Assembly (NCBI RefSeq): GCF_001039355.2
Contig: NW_019773958.1
Span: 224,919 to 288,918 of the forward strand
Reading direction: 5' to 3'
Length of the DNA stretch: 64,000 bases
Origin: Lingula anatina
Taxonomy: Eukaryota > Brachiopoda > Lingulata > Lingulida > Lingulidae
Both the position numbers and the translations under genes were made by a program. Each line of letters opens with the position of its first letter. Position 1 is the stretch's first letter. Below are positions 59,042-64,000 of this stretch, piece after piece. The notes below the pieces were generated by a model. It saw only the letters and a list, made by a program, of their open reading frames with translations. It searched no databases and was not told where the DNA came from.

Positions 59042-61739
59042 CTTGCTTGAAGTGTTGAATTTTGTGTCACATCCTCTGCTTAGATGTATACCTTTATATT
59101 GAATCTATATAAAAAAGAAAAGAAATCGGTGACGTTCGTATGAAATAGTTTTTTATCTTTTATACGAGTAAAAGAAGTTTATTCAAATTATAGCAAGCAA
59201 AATTTTGAAATTGCACAAATATCGGTACCAATAATCTTTCATCCCCGCAATTTAAAGTTACTGATGAAAAAAAGTTGGCACAATATAATGAAAAATTGAC
59301 AACCAATGGAAATGAAAAGTTAAAAGAAAAGTTTCATACCCAACAAATATTTTGTCCGGCCTTTGACAATGTCGTACACTGAGCATTGACACCGCTGTTT
59401 TGTTCCGCTTCGCAGGTCTGATCTTTATTACACTCAAAGCATCCTGCCCTGTCACTCGTATCTATAATATAGAGCTATATGTACAAACAAAATTAATCGT
59501 TTAGATAAAGTTTGATCCGACCTGTCATGGACAGACGTGCCATTACTTCATCAATACGTAATAAACGATGTTCAATAAGTGGAATAAACATTATCGGGAT
59601 CGGACAGTATTGGAAAATTCCATCCGTTATACAAGCTGTTCTACGCTGTTCTAGCTCCAATTTAAAGCAAACAGGTCATTGCTGTGACTTAAAGTTGACA
59701 GCAATCAAAGTTACTTTGAACACAAATCTAGTTTATTGTTATGAAGATAGCGTTACCATGCAAACAATGAAGCATCAAATAGAAAAAAAATAGCTTCAGC
59801 AATCTACCTGTAGTAAATGAAGCGGGAGGCCGTTTACTATTGGTGCTTGAGACTTCTGGAAAATGAGTACTCGTGGACGTGACACCATTGGAAGGGACGT
59901 TTGTTGTCGGGGCATCTGTTATCAAAGCACCTAAATGGAGATCATGGGTAAAAAAAGAAGTATTGGACAAAGCAGATGCATGGCACCAGAAGCGAGGAGT
60001 TATCCTATATTATATATTATAGCCAGGGAGACGACAGTCTTATTCCGATATGGAGAAGGGATTACGATCAGCTGTCTGTCGTCGTTCTTGCAGCAACCCA
60101 CGGAGAAATATGATAAATGTCACGTTCATTATTTTTCGAAATAATAATCCAAAAGCTAAAATACGCGTACGAAAGTTAAAATCGTTCAATGTCTTAAATG
60201 ATATTCATATTTTCTCTATCTCGTGTAGTATCACATTGAATTACTGACGAAATAAATTGACAAAGGCAATATATAGGATATTTGGTCAATTATATAAAGG
60301 CCGCTTTTATTTATATCAAACTCAAATGAGATTTGTTACGATTTTTACTCTTATACATTGGCCGAGATTACACTGCATTGGAAATCCCATGTGTAATTTA
60401 AGCTGTTCTAAGCTGTACTGCCTAAAATTTAAAGCGAACTTGTCACTGCTGTGACCTAAAGTTTACAGTAATCAAAATTACTCTGAACACAAATCTAGTT
60501 TATCGTTATGAAGATAGCGTTACTATGCAAATAATAAAGCAACAAATAGAAAAAAAAAGCTTCAGCAATCTACCTGTAGTAAATGAAGCGGGAGGCTGTT
60601 TACTATTGGTGCTAGAGACGTCTGGAAAATGAGCACTCGTGGACGTGACACCATTGGAAGGGACATTTGTTGTCGAGGCATCTGTTATCAAAACACCTGA
60701 ATGGAGATCATGGGTATAAAAAGAACTATTGGACAAAGCAGATGCATGGCACCACAGGCGAGGAGTTATCTCATATTATACATTATAACCAGGGAGACGA
60801 CAGTCTTATTCCGATATGGAGAAGGGATTACGGTCAGCTATCTGACGCCGATCTAGCAAAAGCCGCACGGAGAAATAAATGTGATAAATGTGACGTTTAT
60901 TACTTTTCGAAATAGTAATATTAATCCAAAAGTTAAAATCCGAAAGTCAAAATCGTACAAAAATGTTTAAAATGATATTTTTTTCAATCTCGTGTAGTAT
61001 CACAATAAATCATTGACGAAATAAATTGACAAACGCAATATATAGGATATTTGATCAATTAAGGCTGCTTTTATTTATATCATACTCAAATGAGATTTGT
61101 TACGATTTTTACTCTTATACATTGGCCGAGATTACACTACATTGGAAATTCCATGTGTAATTTAAGCTGTTCTAAGCTGTACTGCCTAAAATTTAAAACG
61201 AACTTGTCACTGCTGTGACCAAGAGTTTAAAGTAATCAAAGTTAGTTTGAACATAAATCTAGTTTATCGCTATGAAGATAGTACTGTGCAAACAAGTAAG
61301 CATTCTAAAAAAGAAAAAGCTCAAGCAATCTACCTGTAGTAAAGGTAGCGGAGGTCCGTTTACTATTGGTGCTAGTGAAGTCAGGAAATTGAGCACTCGT
61401 GGACGAGGCACCATTGGAGGGGCGATAAGTTGAGGGGGCAGAGGAGGGGCCGATGGAAGGGGGGTTTGTTGTTGTCGGGGCATCTGTTGTCAAAGCACCT
61501 AAAATGGAGATCATATATAAGAAAGGCACTATTGGATAAATTATAGCAAGCATGTATGGCACCACAAAAGAGCAGTTATCTCACATTATACATGATCACA
61601 TGTACAGTCAGGGAGAGGACAGGCTATAAATACCGACATGGGGAAGGGATTACTGTTAGCTATCTGAGGCTGACCAAGCAAAATTCCAAAGGAGAAATAT
61701 GATAGATTAAAAAATGATGTTCATTTTTATTTTTTATTA

Positions 61740-61771
<32 letters not shown>

Positions 61772-63042
61772 TCATTGAAATTGAAATTGAAATCCAAAAA
61801 AAATTGAAGTCGTACAAAATGTAAAGATGTTATTTGTACTTGAATTGAAATGGTTACTAGAGTTAGGTAAGAGCTTTAATGTTGAAAAGATCTTTAATAT
61901 TTCTAGTACACTTTTTTAAAAAAGTATCCTAGAAATTAAGAGGACAATGATTTACAAAAAATCTTTAAACGTTCAGACTAGACTTTTGGTACTATAAATT
62001 TGCCTTAAAGGCCGTAAACTTCGTTTAAGCAATAAATGCGTCAACTTACCATACTTCTAAATTTTGATATAAAACCTCTTGTAAAGTGTTCCCTTCTTTA
62101 CTATAAAGTATCAAGATTACAAACCTGTAGGGCATCATCATAACTAAAACCAGTTTGAATGATCTGAAGAACTGTTTTTGGACAGACTCAATACATTCAG
62201 ACTGTTCTGAAATCAGCTCTGCAGGGTTCCCAAACATGCATAAGTTAAGAAGACCAATCCTGTAGTAATCATGGATTGGTAAATGCTTATTAAACTAGTA
62301 TGTCAAGCTTCGTTCGCTTAGGTTGTCTAAGATAAAAAAAAATCAATATTCCTTACCATACATGGAATGCACGTGCTTACTAAAAGTCTACACCTTCCAT
62401 ATATCTTAGAACCCTTCATACGTGTAGAAAGGGTCCAGGGTCTATCATGGTACAGCAGCTTATATTTATCTTATCCTACAGAAGATAAATGCACGGAGCG
62501 AAGATCGTGTGATTACTTAAATACGCGTATCTGCCTCCCTCTAAGAGTAAACGATGTTTTGGCATTCAGGATCTTTGCAATCTGCCTATGAAGTCTACAT
62601 ATACTCTAACAAAAAGTTTAAATAATAAAGGCGTATATTGCATAGATTTTAAACTATGCACATAAAAACACGTTACTCGTTTGGAAAGTATTTTAGAAAA
62701 CTAAAATATGAAGCATAAAATGAGCAATACGAATTAAGCACAAAGCCATATATTGCCTAATATTTAAACTATGCTAATAAATAAACATGCAACTAGATCG
62801 GACGTATTTTAAAAAAATGAAATATGAAATATTAGATAAGCAATATGGATTTCAATTTTGTCTTAAAAGAGCAAAGCCATGTACAATATTGCCTAAAATT
62901 AAAACTAAACATAAAATAAACATGTCACTTTTTTGTGTGTATTTTGTGAAATATTAAATAAGCAACATGAAACAGTGATATCACAACAGGGACACGTTTC
63001 TATAAAACAAAACACTCCTTTTCTCAAGCAAGACTATGTCCG

Positions 63043-63073
<31 letters not shown>

Positions 63074-63773
63074 TGATTTACGTATATTCTAATTATTGTA
63101 TTTTTAAATAATAATTAATTTTTTTAAAAAATTATCATTATTTACTTTTCATTTTTAACCTATGTTTATGAAACAAGAACGTATGATCTATACCACATAA
63201 TTAAGTAAAACGTTTTGTCTGCTGTCTTGTCACTTTAGTCTTGTCACAAAAAAAAGCATTACCTGTGGTCAGCATATTTGCTGTGTACGTCAAGCTAAAA
63301 CCGTTTGCTGTTGCAGAGCCATCACTCACAAATCGAAGGAAGAGAGAATCATCCTCAACCGTGAAATCCTCCCTTGTAATGTTGAAATCACACACCTTTT
63401 TTAGTTCAGTTCCATTACTTAGAGTTACATTAAGGTAGTCATAGTCGCAAGCATCGCTTTCAAATTCAACTATAGAACCCCACACGATGAAATACTTGAA
63501 GCACCTAAAATAAGCATTGGGTTTAACATTAATAATTTTATAAAAACCATACAACAAAATTGATAATATACTAACACGAAGGGCAAATATAAATTAAGTC
63601 CCTTAAGTCCTATAAATGAATAAATATGTGAAAACAGCCATCGATGAGAAAAAGTGTGGAGTTACCTGGTACAGTGATATTGTAGAAGCAGGTGATGTCC
63701 GTGGGGTACTGGCCGGGGTAGTTAGGAGACTGGACGGTGCCAGATACACTGGTAAATGAGATGGGACCACACG
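58835..63773 (-). CDS. CUB / Thr-Ser-rich / Ly6-uPAR-domain protein, probably GPI-anchored (5' end outside window)
   Basis: Seven exons in minus-strand order encode: a CUB domain (63,773-63,263) with start CGP..TSVSGTVQSPNYPGQYP, ACDYDYL and VCDFN cysteines; three Thr/Ser/Pro-rich exons likely to be O-glycosylated; a Ly6/uPAR domain (C.EC...C; ECCC....CN); and a hydrophobic C-terminus (FSTILGLCTGILTMVFSSKYI) typical of a GPI-attachment signal. The 5' exons with a signal peptide lie to the right of the window. From the second CUB exon onward all junctions agree in phase, but the two CUB exons are out of register by one base. The expected location is the cell surface, with CUB and Ly6 modules binding proteins or glycans; partner unknown. 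No named orthologue is recognised. Confidence 0.8.
59340..59461 (-). CDS. CUB gene exon F (first half of Ly6/uPAR domain)
   Basis: 122 bp, acceptor TATTATAG|ATACGA, donor TTGG|GTATGA. It encodes DTSDRAGCFECNKDQTCEAE and QNSGVNAQCTTLSKAGQNIC W, with five cysteines in the C.EC....C spacing of Ly6/uPAR domains. It joins exon E in phase 1 and leaves in phase 0. Confidence 0.82.
59808..59930 (-). CDS. CUB gene exon E (Thr/Ser/Pro-rich, repeat copy 3)
   Basis: 123 bp, phase 1 on both sides. It encodes GALITDAPTTNVPSNGVTST and STHFPEVSSTNSKRPPASFT T. Differs from exon D at only a handful of positions. Confidence 0.88.
60574..60696 (-). CDS. CUB gene exon D (Thr/Ser/Pro-rich, repeat copy 2)
   Basis: 123 bp, phase 1 on both sides. 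It encodes GVLITDASTTNVPSNGVTST and SAHFPDVSSTNSKQPPASFT T. Nearly identical to exon E, and the flanking introns are also similar. Confidence 0.88.
61334..61498 (-). CDS. CUB gene exon C (Thr/Ser/Pro-rich, repeat copy 1)
   Basis: 165 bp, phase 1 on both sides. It starts GALTTDAPTTTNPPS and ends STNSKRTSATFTTG. Compared with the next two copies it has 14 extra codons in the middle (TNPPSIGPSSAPST-like), apparently an internal duplication. Probably an extended O-glycosylated stalk. Confidence 0.88.
62046..62237 (-). mobile_element. Possible non-LTR retrotransposon remnant (reverse transcriptase C-terminal region)
   Basis: A 63-codon minus-strand ORF contains ECIESVQKQFFRSFKL and later PYRFVILILYSKEGNTLQ. 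This resembles the (I/L)E.VQ(K/R)(R/Q)F.R region and following PY..R...L helix seen downstream of reverse transcriptase in jockey/I-type elements. The match is short and degraded. It lies in the intron between CUB exons B and C. Confidence 0.4.
62624..62970. repeat. Three diverged tandem units of about 115-130 bp
   Basis: Units marked by GCATATATTGCCTAA-like words (near 62,631, 62,744 and 62,875), followed by TTTAAACTA, ATAAACA, and GAAATATNAAATAAGCAA. AT-rich intronic repeat in the CUB gene. Confidence 0.75.
63046..63073. repeat. (GT)n microsatellite
   Basis: About 14 GT units in the intron after CUB exon B. Confidence 0.95.
63263..63504 (-). CDS. CUB gene exon B (second half of CUB domain)
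   Basis: 242 bp, acceptor TATTTTAG|GTGCTT, donor ACAG|GTAATG. It encodes CFKYFIVWGSIVEFESDACD, YDYLNVTL.. and ..FLRFVSDGSATANGFSLTYT, then ANMLTT. CDYDYL, VCDFN and LRF.SDGS....GF...Y are CUB motifs. In this frame the exon needs two bases from exon A, which supplies one; using the phase exon A gives produces a stop after 12 codons. Confidence 0.88.
63666..63773 (-). CDS. CUB gene exon A (first half of CUB domain)
   Basis: 108 bp, acceptor TTTTCAG|CGTGTG, donor CCAG|GTAACT. It encodes CGPISFTSVSGTVQSPNYPG and QYPTDITCFYNITVP plus one base. SPNYPGQYP and the two cysteines are classic CUB landmarks. It ends in phase 1. Confidence 0.9.
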
Positions 63774-64000
63774 CTGAAAATGTATATCCTTAATAATAAG
63801 GAAATTTATCTTCGCAATTATATACGTGTGTGTGTGTGTCTTTTGTTTCTGATATGTAAAGATCGGTGACTTGTAGGCCCATGAGGCCGGGTGATTTGTA
63901 TATCTATATCACATGTCACATTAATAAAAAAAATACTACAGTACTACACATCATTGATCTTAAGTCTAAACTGATTTCAACACAGACTGATATTAGACAT

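Larger units (their letters stand above)
59540..61730. repeat. Three tandem units of about 0.76 kb, each carrying one Thr/Ser-rich exon
   Basis: Equivalent exon ends lie at 59,808, 60,574 and 61,334 (spacing 766 and 760 bp). Intronic sequence is duplicated as well, for example GCAATATATAGGATATTTG near 60,268 and 61,035 and GGGAGACGACAGTCTTATTC near 60,028 and 60,791. The two copies nearer the 3' end of the gene are the most alike. Confidence 0.92.

Noticed and set aside
59728-60736. Two similar minus-strand ORFs of 80 and 76 codons as separate small genes
   Set aside because: They are exons E and D of the CUB/Ly6 gene read through into flanking introns; splice borders and phase show the real limits.
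63241-63438. 65-codon plus-strand ORF
   Set aside because: It is antisense to CUB exon B, whose minus-strand reading has clear CUB motifs and splice borders.

Overview
The window is AT-rich animal genomic DNA (my estimate by eye is 35-40% GC). Genes are split into small exons by long introns with GT/AG borders, and there are many microsatellites and short inverted-repeat transposons. There is no operon structure, no rRNA or tRNA that I can see, and no CRISPR. Intron sizes, (CA)n/(AAT)n arrays and the gene families point to a bilaterian invertebrate. I cannot name the species.

Positions 8,708-56,656, minus strand, hold the 5' part of a trio/kalirin/UNC-73 gene (Rho guanine-nucleotide exchange factor). 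I could place 20 coding exons by hand with consistent reading phase (902 codons). They cover a short Gly/Ser N-terminus, the CRAL-TRIO (Sec14-like) domain and about six spectrin repeats. The remaining spectrin repeats, both DH-PH exchange modules and the 3' end lie beyond the left edge. The largest introns are intron 1 (10.6 kb), the 14.9 kb intron between exons 15 and 16, and at least 8.7 kb after exon 20. A 17-codon upstream ORF with a strong start context precedes the trio ATG. One 51-bp exon has no counterpart in the human TRIO protein as I recall it and looks like a cassette exon.

Positions 58,835 to beyond 64,000, also minus strand and about 2.2 kb upstream of trio, hold the 3' part of a second gene. 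In order it encodes a CUB domain, three tandemly duplicated Thr/Ser/Pro-rich exons, a two-exon Ly6/uPAR (three-finger) domain with the CC...CN signature, and a C-terminal hydrophobic tail suggesting a GPI anchor. Its 5' end is outside the window. The two CUB exons do not join in phase as read here (one base off), so the gene may carry a sequence error, unusual splicing or a break.

Introns and intergenic DNA contain a PIF/Harbinger-like MITE family (five copies, each flanked by TTA or TAA), a TTAA-flanked inverted-repeat element, a short hAT-like element with GGGGCGGAT ends, a perfect 66-bp inverted repeat between the two genes, a perfect 35-bp hairpin with the marks of replication template switching, a 20-bp minisatellite, a 64-bp tandem repeat interrupted by a MITE, and numerous microsatellites. 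Two (ATT)n arrays lie directly against trio 3' splice sites.

The trio protein would act at the cytoplasmic face of membranes as a scaffold and Rac/Rho activator. The CUB/Ly6 protein would be secretory and probably surface-anchored. Nothing in the sequence links the two genes functionally beyond adjacency and shared strand.
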